From Sphingopyxis sp. YR583 (GTDB lineage Bacteria > Pseudomonadota > Alphaproteobacteria > Sphingomonadales > Sphingomonadaceae): a stretch of 64,000 nt of DNA. A model generated the notes under the pieces. That model made no database searches, had not been told where the DNA came from, and saw nothing but the letters and a program-made list of their open reading frames with translations. The stretch covers positions 124,001 to 188,000 of the forward strand of contig NZ_FNWK01000001.1 in assembly GCF_900108295.1 (NCBI RefSeq), read 5' to 3'. The position numbers and the translations under genes were made by a program. Shown here piece after piece: positions 1 to 7,977 of the stretch (positions within the stretch are counted from its first letter, which is position 1; the number at the start of each line of letters is the position of its first letter).

Positions 1-924
1 GATCACCCCGTCACGGCCCATGCCGCTCAAGATCACGGCAACGCCGCCTCTGCCATAGACGTCGGCGACCGAATCGAACATCGGGTCGGCCGACGGACAG
101 CAGCCATTATCCATGACGCGGCGATCGAGCGCGATTTCGGCCCGGCGGCCGCTGGTAACGACGATTAGGTGCGCGTCGCCCGGAGCAAGATAGATACAGC
201 CGCGTTCGACGGTCATCCCTGCCGCTGCAACCCGCACGCGGCGCGTCGTCATCGTCGCGATCTGCTTCGCGTAAAATTCCATGAAAGCGTCGGGCAGATG
301 CTGGGTCAGCAGGATCGGCGCCGTGATCCGCGGATCGAGGTTCGCCAGGAAATTGGCGAAGGCGGGGATGCCGCCCGTCGATGCGGCCACCGCGATACAT
401 TCGATCGGCTGATCGGTGTCGATCGCGAGCGTGGCGGGCGAAGGCGTCGGCCGCTCGGCAATCGGGACCGGCGCCGGGAAGTCGCGCCGATGGCCCAGCG
501 TCATGATCCGCTCGGTCAGGACTTCGGCGAAACGCCCCGAAAAACTGCCGCGGCCGGGTTTGGCGAGCGTATCGCTGGCACCGAGCGCGAGCGCGTCGAT
601 CGCGGCTGGCCCGCCCTCGACGCAATTCGAAGAAAGAATGAGCACGCGCGCCTTTTCGGCGCGCTCCAATATATGGGGCAGCGCATCGATCCCGTTCATC
701 CCCGGCATTTCGATATCGAGCACGACAACATCGACCGGCTCGCGCGCCAGATAATCGAGCGCATCATGCGCCGAGGCGACCGATGCGCAAATCTCGAGCC
801 CCGGCCGCTGATCGACAATGCGTTCGAGGATACTGCGGACGACAAGACTGTCGTCGACGAGCATCACCCGCACGGTGCGGGCTTTCGGCTCCGGGTCGGG
901 TATAAGGGGTTGCGGTCGAGCCAC
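1..924 (-). CDS. cheB: Chemotaxis protein-glutamate methylesterase CheB (3' end outside window)
   Basis: CheB removes methyl groups from (and deamidates) chemoreceptor glutamates, resetting chemotaxis signalling in the cytoplasm. From a GTG start at 924 there are 308 codons open to the window edge. The N-terminal receiver domain has VMLVDDS at about residues 20-26 and the phospho-acceptor Asp70 in VVLDIEMPGMNG. The C-terminal esterase domain shows AASTGG (Ser182) and TQHLP (His209), and the frame ends in SGMGRDGV, which carries the third catalytic residue, Asp. About 40 residues are missing compared with family length. It is the last visible gene of the leftward operon and follows cheY by 21 bases. 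The start is chosen because it is the first in-frame start ahead of the receiver domain. Confidence 0.93.
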   Translation of the reverse strand, partial: MARPQPLIPDPEPKARTVRVMLVDDSLVVRSILERIVDQRPGLEICASVASAHDALDYLAREPVDVVVLDIEMPGMNGIDALPHILERAEKARVLILSSNCVEGGPAAIDALALGASDTLAKPGRGSFSGRFAEVLTERIMTLGHRRDFPAPVPIAERPTPSPATLAIDTDQPIECIAVAASTGGIPAFANFLANLDPRITAPILLTQHLPDAFMEFYAKQIATMTTRRVRVAAAGMTVERGCIYLAPGDAHLIVVTSGRRAEIALDRRVMDNGCCPSADPMFDSVADVYGRGGVAVILSGMGRDGVI

Positions 925-945
925 CGAAAAACCTCAATAAAAACC

Positions 946-1320
946 TCAGGCGATGCCGACGAGCTGCAGCTTTCCTTCAAGCGTTTCGCGGTCGAACGGC
1001 TTCATGACATATTCGTCCGCGCCGGCCTCGATCGCTGCGCGGATATGGTCGATGCTGTTTTCGGTCGTGCAGAAAACGACGCGCGGGCGCTCTTCATGCC
1101 CATAATCGAGGTCGTTGAACGCCCCCAGAAACTCCATTCCGCTCATCACCGGCATATTCCAGTCGAGCAGGATGACGTCGGGACGATTGGCGCGGCAAAA
1201 GGTCAGCGCCTCCTGCCCATCGGCCGCCTCGTCGACAGCAAAGGCCATACTTTCAAGAATATGGCGCGCGACCTTACGAATGACTTTGCTGTCATCGACC
1301 ACCAGACAAGATTTCGACAT
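946..1320 (-). CDS. cheY: Single-domain response regulator CheY
   Basis: A 124-residue stand-alone receiver domain that carries the phosphoryl signal from CheA, classically to the flagellar motor switch. The acidic pair VVDDS is at residues 7-11, the phospho-acceptor Asp53 sits in LLDWNMPVMSG, the conserved Thr region is FCTTEN (about 84-89) and the conserved Lys107 is in VMKPF. There is no output domain. It lies between cheW and cheB in the leftward operon. Its position among che genes supports CheY over other single-domain receivers, but alphaproteobacteria often have several CheY paralogues with different partners. Confidence 0.92.
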   Translation of the reverse strand: MSKSCLVVDDSKVIRKVARHILESMAFAVDEAADGQEALTFCRANRPDVILLDWNMPVMSGMEFLGAFNDLDYGHEERPRVVFCTTENSIDHIRAAIEAGADEYVMKPFDRETLEGKLQLVGIA

Positions 1321-1396
1321 TCGATTAACTCCGACCCCCGGGATTTGGGCATGTTTACGGTGAAGGCGTGTGCAGCCCGTTAATAAACGGCCGAAA

Positions 1397-1834
1397 TCAT
1401 GCCGCCTTTAAGGCCGGGAGCGTGATAAAATGCGATGGGTCGACGACAAGCAGCGAAGCACCTTCATGCTCGATCATCGCATCGGCAACGCGCGCCCAGC
1501 CGGGTAGCAGTTTTCCGGCAATGCGCGTCTCGGGCGCCTCGATGAAACACACGTCCTCGATCTCGTCCGCGAGCAGGGCATAGCCATGCTCCGCAACATC
1601 GACGACGATCACTCGCTGACCCGGGACGACGGGTACCGCAGGCAGCCCGACAACGACATGCGGATCGATCAGCGTGAAAACACGGCTGCGCAGGGCAAAG
1701 AGTCCCGCGACATGTGGCGGCGCGGCGGGCACTTCGACCGGCGCGCCAACCGTCACGACCGAATTGATTGCGCGGCTGCGCAGCGCGACGCGCGTGTCGG
1801 CAATGCGTGCGATCAGATAGAGTTTTTCCATCAT
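1397..1834 (-). CDS. cheW: Chemotaxis coupling protein CheW
   Basis: CheW bridges chemoreceptors and the CheA kinase in the polar signalling array. The 145-residue product is one CheW-like beta-barrel domain: an N-terminal strand with YLIARIADTRVAL, the typical VAGLFALRSRVFTLIDP segment in the middle and VIVVDVAEHGYALLAD after it. The gene starts with two consecutive ATGs (1834 and 1831); the second shares its A with the cheA stop TGA, so translation is probably coupled to cheA. Length is normal for the family. Confidence 0.9.
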   Translation of the reverse strand: MMEKLYLIARIADTRVALRSRAINSVVTVGAPVEVPAAPPHVAGLFALRSRVFTLIDPHVVVGLPAVPVVPGQRVIVVDVAEHGYALLADEIEDVCFIEAPETRIAGKLLPGWARVADAMIEHEGASLLVVDPSHFITLPALKAA

Positions 1835-4224
1835 GCGCCCACTCCCCCGACGCGGCGTTGCAGCGCGTCGAGCAGCGCCTGACGATCATAGCGATAGACG
1901 GTTTCGTCGTCGGGCCCGGTTGCCGCGACCGACGTGCGCAGGCGGATCATGGGCACCGAGCTGTTCGCGTCGTTGGCGGCCGCGCCGTCCTCGGTAAGGT
2001 ACAGCAAGACATCGGGCATCTCGCCTGACGCATCGTCGCCCGAAATCACCCGGTAGCCGGCGCTTCGCAAGATCGGCGCGAGGAAATTGTCGCCCCAGCC
2101 GTCATGGTCGTCGGCAAGGCGGCAGAGCGGCTGACGCTGCGCGGACACGGGTGCATCGATGGCATATTGCTCCATCAGCCAGAAGGGATCGATCAGTTCC
2201 ACCGGATCGCCGCCGACGAGTACGACGCCGGCGATGAGGCCAGGCGCCGCAGACGGCTGTACGACATCGGGCAAGCGAACGATGTCGATCACCTCGGCGA
2301 TCGGATAGCAGAGCACCGACTGGCCGTCGTAGAGGCGAAGGAGCTTGAGCGTCCCCTCGCCGTCCGGAAGCGCCGCCGCATGAACAGGGAAAATATCGTT
2401 GCCGATCTTGGCCTGTACCCTGCTCGCGCTTTCGAACAACGCCGACGTCGGGACTTCCTCGACGCGTTCGATGACCGACAGGCGGACGCCGCGGACCCTT
2501 TTGTTCATATCGCGGAACAGCAGGAGCTGCACGGCATTACGCGCAGCTTCGGCTTCGGCTTCAGCCTCGGCCGCCCTGTTGTGGCTGCGGCCCGCTTCGT
2601 TGGCGTCGATCGCGGCCGTCGCCAGCAGACCCTGGACGTCGAGCAACAACACCGGCCGGCCATTGTCCGGCAGCGTCGTGCCGGCGTAGAGCCCGGTCGC
2701 CATGATCATCGGTGCTGCGGGCTTGATCACCAGTTCCTCGTGATCATGGATCGCCGCGACGCTGAGCGCATAGCTTTGGCCCTGCCCCGGACGGACGATC
2801 ACCAGCGCGCGGTCGTCGCTGTCGTCGGCTTCGTCGCGCGCGCGGCCCAATATAGTCTCGAGGCGCAGGAGCGGGAATTGTTCGCCGCGCACGGTCGCGA
2901 GTTCGCCGCCGCCAAGTTGGTCGATCCGCACCGTATCGCCGCTTTCGAGCAGGATTTCGCGCACCGCACCGCGCGGAATCGCAAAATATTGCCCCGCCGC
3001 GCGCACCATCAGCCCCGAAATGATCGTCAGCGTCATTGGGACGCGAAGCAGGATCGTCAGCCCCCTGCCCTCTTCGTTGCGCAGTTCGACGACGCCGCCG
3101 ATCCTCTCGACATTCGCCTTCACGATATCCATGCCGACCCCGCGTCCCGAGATCGAGGTGACCTTCGCGGCGGTCGAAAAGCCGGGGCGGAAGATCAGGT
3201 CGAGCTTTTCCTTGGGCCCGAGCGCCCGCGCTTCGGTCGCGGTCAGCAGGCGCGAGGCGATGGCCTTTGCCATCAGCGCATCGGGCGAAAGCCCGCGGCC
3301 GTCGTCGCGCACCTCGATTTCGATCTGATTGCCCGACTGGCGCGCCGAGACCGATATCGTCGCGGTGATATCCTTGCCCGCCGCCACCCGGTCCTCGAGC
3401 GATTCGACGCCATGGTCGATCGCGTTGCGGACGATGTGGATCAGCGGATCGCGGATATTCTCCATCATCTCGCGATCGAGCTCGACCTCGCCGCCGCTCG
3501 TCTGGAACGCGATTTTCTTGCCCATCTCCTGCGCAAGGTCGCGGACGATGCGGGGGAGCGGCGCGAACAATTTGTCGATCCGCTGCATGCGCATCTGGCT
3601 GACCGACTGGCGCATCCCGGCGATGGAATCGGACAGGCGGTCGAACGATGCGATGACCGACAGGTCGGCGCCCGATTCCCTCAGCATCCGGGCGAATTCG
3701 TTGCGCGCGAGAACGATATCGGTAACGCCGGTCATCACGCTGTCGAGCAGCGGAAGCGGCACCCGGATCGAGCGCCAGCTTTGCATGTCGGTGCCGAAAT
3801 CATCTTCGCGGCGAAGGGGAACGCCGGCGACCTCGAACGGCGCGTTATCTGGCATGTCCTGATCGGAAAGCGCCCCGATCACATCGCGATCGTCGCCGGC
3901 GGGCTCATCGCCCTTCTGTCCCAACGCCGCGCAAAGGTCGCTCAGGCGGTCGAGAATGCCGAGTACGCCCGTGACCAGTGCGGCGTCCGCCACGCGGTTC
4001 CCGCGCCGGACCTGGTCAAGAGCGTCCTCGGCGGCATGCGCCAGCGCCGTGACGCGCGGCAGTGCCAGAAAACCGGAGCTTCCCTTGATCGTATGAACCG
4101 AGCGAAAAATCGCATCGAGCTGCGCACGGTCGGCGGGGTCGGCTTCCCATGCAACGATGGCCCCGCCGGCATCGGCAAGGATTTCCGCCGTTTCGGCGAG
4201 AAAGTCATTCAGCAAATCGTCCAT
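1831..4224 (-). CDS. cheA: Chemotaxis histidine kinase CheA with duplicated C-terminal CheW-like region
   Basis: CheA autophosphorylates in response to receptors and passes phosphate to CheY and CheB. From the ATG at 4224 the order is: Hpt domain with His44 in RSVHTIKGSSGFL; a linker where no CheY-binding P2 domain is recognisable; a dimerisation helix pair; an HATPase domain with HIVRNAIDHGVE, EVRDDGRGL and GRGVGMDIV; a CheW-like domain; a second CheW-like segment beginning near VQLLLFRDMNKR; and about 95 residues resembling a receiver fold without the phospho-Asp motif. In-frame alternatives upstream are ATG 4263 and TTG 4272; the downstream ATG fits the usual MDDLL-type N-terminus. The stop overlaps the cheW start. 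Confidence 0.92.
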   Translation of the reverse strand: MDDLLNDFLAETAEILADAGGAIVAWEADPADRAQLDAIFRSVHTIKGSSGFLALPRVTALAHAAEDALDQVRRGNRVADAALVTGVLGILDRLSDLCAALGQKGDEPAGDDRDVIGALSDQDMPDNAPFEVAGVPLRREDDFGTDMQSWRSIRVPLPLLDSVMTGVTDIVLARNEFARMLRESGADLSVIASFDRLSDSIAGMRQSVSQMRMQRIDKLFAPLPRIVRDLAQEMGKKIAFQTSGGEVELDREMMENIRDPLIHIVRNAIDHGVESLEDRVAAGKDITATISVSARQSGNQIEIEVRDDGRGLSPDALMAKAIASRLLTATEARALGPKEKLDLIFRPGFSTAAKVTSISGRGVGMDIVKANVERIGGVVELRNEEGRGLTILLRVPMTLTIISGLMVRAAGQYFAIPRGAVREILLESGDTVRIDQLGGGELATVRGEQFPLLRLETILGRARDEADDSDDRALVIVRPGQGQSYALSVAAIHDHEELVIKPAAPMIMATGLYAGTTLPDNGRPVLLLDVQGLLATAAIDANEAGRSHNRAAEAEAEAEAARNAVQLLLFRDMNKRVRGVRLSVIERVEEVPTSALFESASRVQAKIGNDIFPVHAAALPDGEGTLKLLRLYDGQSVLCYPIAEVIDIVRLPDVVQPSAAPGLIAGVVLVGGDPVELIDPFWLMEQYAIDAPVSAQRQPLCRLADDHDGWGDNFLAPILRSAGYRVISGDDASGEMPDVLLYLTEDGAAANDANSSVPMIRLRTSVAATGPDDETVYRYDRQALLDALQRRVGGVGA

Positions 4225-4287
4225 CGCCGTACCGGTGCGCCCCAAAAAACGAGGCTCCACCATGGCGGACAATGGTTAAAAGTGGCT

Positions 4288-4932
4288 TTACCCGCGGCCG
4301 CGCAGGACGGCCCCGACCAGCAGCGAAGTCGGCGTTTCGCGGGCGAGCATGACCGTCCCGTCATTCTGCCGCGCCACCGCCTGCACCAGCACCGCGGGCG
4401 CGGTGCGCGAGGTCATCGGGCTCGCGCCCTCGCCTTCGGCCAGGATGCGCTCGACGTCAGCGTCGAGGAAGATGCGCTCTGCCTCGACATGCAGCGCGAT
4501 CTCGATCGCGTCCCCCTGCTTTTCGCAACCGATATCGAGCCGCCCGCCGCGCACCAGCGCATCGACGAGCAGCAGCGACAGGTTGAGGATGATCTTCACC
4601 GCCGGCTTGGGCAGCGGATCGGTCCCGATCATCCAGTTGAGCTCGATCGCGCGGTCGCCGATGATGCCATGTATCGCGGACTTCGCTTCGTCCGCCGGGA
4701 CAAGCTCGCCGAACCCGCCCGCCGACCCAAAGGCGAGGCGGAAAAACTTCAGCTTGTTCGCCGACGTGCGCGCGCTCTGTTCGAGCAGCTCGAAGCAACG
4801 CTCGCGCATCGCGGGGTCTTTCTCGTCGGCGAGAAGTTCGAGGCCGTTGGCAAAGGCGCCGACAGGGCTCAGAAGATCGTGACACAGGCGCGAGGCCAGC
4901 ATCGAGGCGAAATCGACGCGATCGTCGGACAT
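4288..4932 (-). CDS. chpT: Histidine phosphotransferase ChpT
   Basis: ChpT relays phosphate from the hybrid kinase CckA to CtrA (and CpdR) in alphaproteobacteria. The 214-residue product has the hallmark first helix SRLCHDLLSPVGAFANGLEL with the phospho-accepting His, a second helix with ARTSANKLKFFRLAFG, and a C-terminal HATPase-like fold that lacks ATP-binding boxes. The ATG at 4932 is preceded by GGGGAG about 10 bases upstream; a start seven codons further upstream is possible. It is the first gene of the leftward run into cheA, an arrangement that places the cell-cycle phosphotransferase in the chemotaxis operon. A generic histidine phosphotransferase serving this operon is the alternative. 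Confidence 0.85.
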   Translation of the reverse strand: MSDDRVDFASMLASRLCHDLLSPVGAFANGLELLADEKDPAMRERCFELLEQSARTSANKLKFFRLAFGSAGGFGELVPADEAKSAIHGIIGDRAIELNWMIGTDPLPKPAVKIILNLSLLLVDALVRGGRLDIGCEKQGDAIEIALHVEAERIFLDADVERILAEGEGASPMTSRTAPAVLVQAVARQNDGTVMLARETPTSLLVGAVLRGRG

Positions 4933-5068
4933 GAATTGACAGGCTCCCCGCAAGGCCGGACATTTCCGGCTCGCGCCTGCTCCCTAAGCCACGGAATCGG
5001 CCGAGACAAGCGCGATACGGCAGGCCGTGACCCTTGAAATCCGGTGTCTCGCACCCACATCGCGGTCA

Positions 5069-6025
5069 ATGCAGGGGGAAGACGACATTTTGACCGTGGC
5101 GCTGGCGGACAGTGCGGCCGGGCTGCGGCTCGACCGGGCGCTGGCCGAAGCCCTCCCCAATCTTTCGCGCGAAAGAGTGAAGACGCTGATCAAGGGCGGC
5201 CGCGTCTTCGACGCGAGCGGCAATATCCTGTGGGATCCGTCGGCCAAGGCGGCCGCGCCGGCGACGATCGAGGTCCGCCTGCCCGTCGCCGCGCCCGCGC
5301 ACAATGTCGCGCAGGATCTGGATCTCGTCATCGCCTATGAGGACGAGCATCTGATCGTCGTCGACAAGCCCGCGGGCATGGTCGTCCATCCGGCTGCGGG
5401 CAATCTCGACGGCACGATGGTCAACGCATTGCTCCATCATTGCGCGGGCCAGCTATCGGGGATCGGCGGCGTCGCGCGTCCCGGGATCGTCCATCGCATC
5501 GACAAGGATACGAGCGGGCTGATCGTCGCGGCAAAGCATGACAAGGCGCACGAAGGGCTCGCAAAGCAATTCGCCGCGCACAGCATCGACCGCCGCTATC
5601 TCGCGATCGCGACCGGGCGGCCGGTTCCCGCGAACGGCACCGTCGACGCGGCGCTCGGCCGGTCGAGCACGAACCGCAAGAAGATGGCGGTCGTCGCCGA
5701 AGGACGCGGCAAGCATGCGATCACCCACTACCGGACGATCGAGCCGCTGAAAAATGCGACGCTGGTCGAATGCAGGCTGGAAACCGGACGCACGCATCAG
5801 GTCCGCGTCCATATGGCGCATATCGGCCATCCGCTCGTCGGCGACCCCGTCTACGGCCGCGCACGTAAACCTTTGTCTGATATCCTTCGGGCGCGGAATT
5901 TCGTACGTCAGGCGTTGCACGCCGCCCATTTGGGTTTTATTCATCCGGTGACCGGTAACGACATCGCGCTCGACAGCGAACTCCCAGGCGACATGCGGGA
6001 ACTGATCGATGAATTGCGCGTTTAG
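5069..6025 (+). CDS. rluD: RluA-family 23S rRNA pseudouridine synthase (RluD type)
   Basis: Converts specific uridines of 23S rRNA to pseudouridine. The N-terminal S4-like domain (AGLRLDRALAEALPNLSR, LIKGGRVF) is followed by the catalytic domain with HRIDKDTSGL, which contains the catalytic Asp, and by GRTHQVRVHMAHIGHPLVGD near the C-terminus. The size, 318 residues from ATG 5069, and the S4 domain fit RluD better than the shorter RluA/RluC relatives, but substrate position cannot be read from sequence. A GTG at 5027 would add 14 residues; neither start has a strong Shine-Dalgarno. It is divergent from chpT. Confidence 0.88.
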   Translation: MQGEDDILTVALADSAAGLRLDRALAEALPNLSRERVKTLIKGGRVFDASGNILWDPSAKAAAPATIEVRLPVAAPAHNVAQDLDLVIAYEDEHLIVVDKPAGMVVHPAAGNLDGTMVNALLHHCAGQLSGIGGVARPGIVHRIDKDTSGLIVAAKHDKAHEGLAKQFAAHSIDRRYLAIATGRPVPANGTVDAALGRSSTNRKKMAVVAEGRGKHAITHYRTIEPLKNATLVECRLETGRTHQVRVHMAHIGHPLVGDPVYGRARKPLSDILRARNFVRQALHAAHLGFIHPVTGNDIALDSELPGDMRELIDELRV

Positions 6026-6045
6026 GTTTCGAATGAAAATCTATT

Positions 6046-6074
6046 TTGACCGCCGGACCCAACCGCGGCATATT
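6046..6074 (+). promoter_or_regulatory. Candidate sigma70-type promoter of rpoH
   Basis: TTGACC at 6046-6051 and CATATT at 6069-6074 are separated by 17 bases in the 80-base gap between rluD and rpoH, leaving a leader of about 25 bases before the rpoH ATG. The identification is by eye. Confidence 0.5.
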
Positions 6075-6105
6075 TCTCCTCTGAAAATAAGGGAAGTTTC
6101 TACCC

Positions 6106-7008
6106 ATGGCTAACAAAAGCAACGTTCCGGCAACAGTGCCCGCACTCGGCGGTGAGGCGAGCCTGAACCGCTATCTGGCCGAAATCCGCAAATTCCCCCT
6201 GCTCACCCCCGAGCAGGAATATATGCTCGCGAAGCGATTCCAGGAGCATGGCGACAATGAAGCTGCGGCGCAGCTCGTTACTTCGCACCTCCGCCTCGTC
6301 GCCAAGATCGCGATGGGCTATCGCGGCTATGGCCTGCCGGTCAGCGAGCTGATCAGCGAAGGCAATATCGGCCTGATGCAGGGCGTGAAGAAATTCGACC
6401 CCGAACGCGGCTTCCGCCTCGCCACCTATGCGATGTGGTGGATCCGCGCCTCGATCCAAGAATTCATCCTGCGCTCGTGGAGCCTCGTGAAGATGGGGAC
6501 GACCGCCGCCCAGAAGAAGCTGTTTTTCAACCTTCGCCGGATGAAGAACAACCTCGCGGCGTTCGAAGACGGCGACCTGTCGCCCGAACATCTGACCAAG
6601 ATCGCGACCGACCTCGGCGTCACCGAGGAGGAAGTCACCAGCATGAACCGTCGCATGTCGATGGGCGGCGACACCTCGCTGAACGTTCCGATGGGCGAGG
6701 ATGGCGACAGCCAGTGGCAGGATCTGCTGGGCGACGAGGGTCCGTTGCAGGATGAGCGCGTCGCCGAGGCACAGGAACGCGACGTGCGCCATTCGCTGCT
6801 GAACGAGGCGCTGGAATCGCTGAACGAACGCGAACGCCACATCCTGACCGAACGCCGCCTGACCGACGATCCCAAGACGCTCGAGGATTTGAGCCAAGTC
6901 TATGACGTCAGCCGCGAACGCGTCCGCCAGATCGAGGTGCGTGCGTTCGAAAAGCTGCAGAAGGCGATGCTCAAGCTTGCGGGCGACCGCCGGCTGGTCG
7001 GCGCCTGA
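6106..7008 (+). CDS. rpoH: RNA polymerase heat-shock sigma factor RpoH (sigma32)
   Basis: RpoH directs RNA polymerase to heat-shock promoters. The 300-residue product has region 1.2/2 motifs (LTPEQEYMLAKRFQEHGD, HLRLVAKIAMGYRGYG, ISEGNIGLMQGVKKFDP, ATYAMWWIRASIQEFI), the RpoH box QKKLFFNLRR, which distinguishes it from RpoD, and a region 4 helix-turn-helix in TLEDLSQVYDVSRERVRQIE. Length is typical. The gene is monocistronic, with its own promoter candidate and a hairpin terminator. Alphaproteobacteria often have two RpoH copies, and this could be either one. Confidence 0.95.
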   Translation: MANKSNVPATVPALGGEASLNRYLAEIRKFPLLTPEQEYMLAKRFQEHGDNEAAAQLVTSHLRLVAKIAMGYRGYGLPVSELISEGNIGLMQGVKKFDPERGFRLATYAMWWIRASIQEFILRSWSLVKMGTTAAQKKLFFNLRRMKNNLAAFEDGDLSPEHLTKIATDLGVTEEEVTSMNRRMSMGGDTSLNVPMGEDGDSQWQDLLGDEGPLQDERVAEAQERDVRHSLLNEALESLNERERHILTERRLTDDPKTLEDLSQVYDVSRERVRQIEVRAFEKLQKAMLKLAGDRRLVGA

Positions 7009-7022
7009 TCGCAGCCCGGCCG

Positions 7023-7052
7023 TTGCGCCCGTGATTTGACTCACGGGCGCAA
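7023..7052 (+). terminator. Hairpin terminator after rpoH
   Basis: A perfect 12-bp inverted repeat (TTGCGCCCGTGA at 7023-7034 and TCACGGGCGCAA at 7041-7052) with a 6-base loop lies 15 bases past the rpoH stop. Only a short A-run follows rather than a U-tract. Confidence 0.7.
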
Positions 7053-7093
7053 AGGATTAGCCTTCCCCCGGCTTGGCCGAAGGGGGATATATC

Positions 7094-7666
7094 ATGTGGA
7101 AATGGATCCGGGTTCCCAAGGGCATCGCACTATTGGCCTTCTTGCTGCCGTGGATGACGGTCAGCTGCTCCAACCAGACACTCGTCGAAGCGAGCGGCTT
7201 TGGCCTCGCGTTCGGCCGCGTCACCGCAATGGGTCAGGCCTCGCAGGCAAGCGACGGCGCCTCCTTGAACCTCTGGCTGATTTTGGCGCTGCTCGCGATT
7301 GCCACGGGGCTGATCTTGCTTTTCCTGAAGGGGCGCGAAGTTGCCAAGCCGGTACTAGGCACCTCGGTTACCGCGATCGCGCTAATCCTCGTCGGCACAT
7401 ATCGCTACAGCGAGGATGCCATCATGGCCGAAGCCGCGAAGGACGGGGCCAACGGCAGCATGGACCGCGCGGCGCTTGCGATGATCGAGGTTCATTGGGA
7501 AATAGGATATTGGCTGGCGCTGCTGTCGTTGATCGCCGCCGCCGTAATGGCCTGGCTGGTGCTGAGCGGAAGAGACGCCGCGACGGAGGCGAAGATGCGC
7601 TCGCTCGCCGCCGATGCGAGCAGCGTCGAGAAGGACAGAACCGACGGCGAGCCGCCGACTAGCTGA
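7094..7666 (+). CDS. Unknown small inner-membrane protein
   Basis: I do not recognise a family. From ATG 7094 the product has 190 residues. AGGGGGAT at 7081-7088 is a good Shine-Dalgarno and decides this start over one seven codons upstream. A hydrophobic N-terminal segment (about residues 7-22, GIALLAFLLPWMTVSC), a strong membrane helix with LWLILALLAIATGLILLF, another around VTAIALILVGTY and a fourth around LALLSLIAAAVMAWLVL suggest four membrane passes. A polar tail rich in Ala, Asp and Glu follows. The first segment could also be read as a signal or lipoprotein-like leader ending at Cys. It stands alone between the rpoH terminator and a repeat-rich gap. Confidence 0.7.
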   Translation: MWKWIRVPKGIALLAFLLPWMTVSCSNQTLVEASGFGLAFGRVTAMGQASQASDGASLNLWLILALLAIATGLILLFLKGREVAKPVLGTSVTAIALILVGTYRYSEDAIMAEAAKDGANGSMDRAALAMIEVHWEIGYWLALLSLIAAAVMAWLVLSGRDAATEAKMRSLAADASSVEKDRTDGEPPTS

Positions 7667-7700
7667 GGCCGGTTTCGACCGGAAGCGGACATCACCCTCT

Positions 7701-7790
7701 TCGTCACCCCGGGCTCGACCCGGGGCCTGCCTTGTCTTTTCAACGTCAGGCGGGAGGAAGGCGCGTCCCGGATCAAGCCCGGGATGACGA
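7701..7790. repeat. REP-like pair of CCCGGG-centred palindromes
   Basis: Two short palindromic units face each other: TCGTCACCCCGGGCTCGACC starting at 7701 and TCCCGGATCAAGCCCGGGAT starting at 7766, the latter continuing into GACGA. Their outer ends (TCGTCA and TGACGA) are inverted. They lie downstream of the membrane-protein gene, in the 311-base gene-free stretch 7667-7977. Confidence 0.8.
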
Positions 7791-7833
7791 GAAACTGAAA
7801 ACGACCGGTTGCTGACGGTAGGCCTCCTACACC

Positions 7834-7914
7834 TCGTCATTCCCGCGAAAGCGGGAACCCAGCGATAGGCCAGCCGACGGCCGCTCTGGGTTCCCGCTTT
7901 CGCGGGAATGACGA
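7834..7914. repeat. Large inverted repeat (REP/BIME-like)
   Basis: The arm at 7835-7862 (beginning TCGTCATTCCCGCGAAAGCG) is repeated as its reverse complement at 7886-7913, giving about 28 bp of near-perfect pairing around a 23-base centre. Each arm also contains its own small palindrome, CCCGCGAAAGCGGG. Together with the preceding unit it fills most of the gap between two convergent genes; no coding signal is seen here. Confidence 0.85.
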
Positions 7915-7977
7915 AGGTGAGAACGTCTGCTTCCCACTCCTAAGCCGCCGTTCCGCACCGATACCAAGCTTCGGCAT

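Noticed and set aside
2104..5037. 977-codon open frame on the plus strand, antisense to cheA and chpT
   Set aside because: High-GC codon bias on the minus strand keeps the opposite frame open; its translation is Arg/Asp/His-rich with no recognisable domain, while cheA and chpT are clear.
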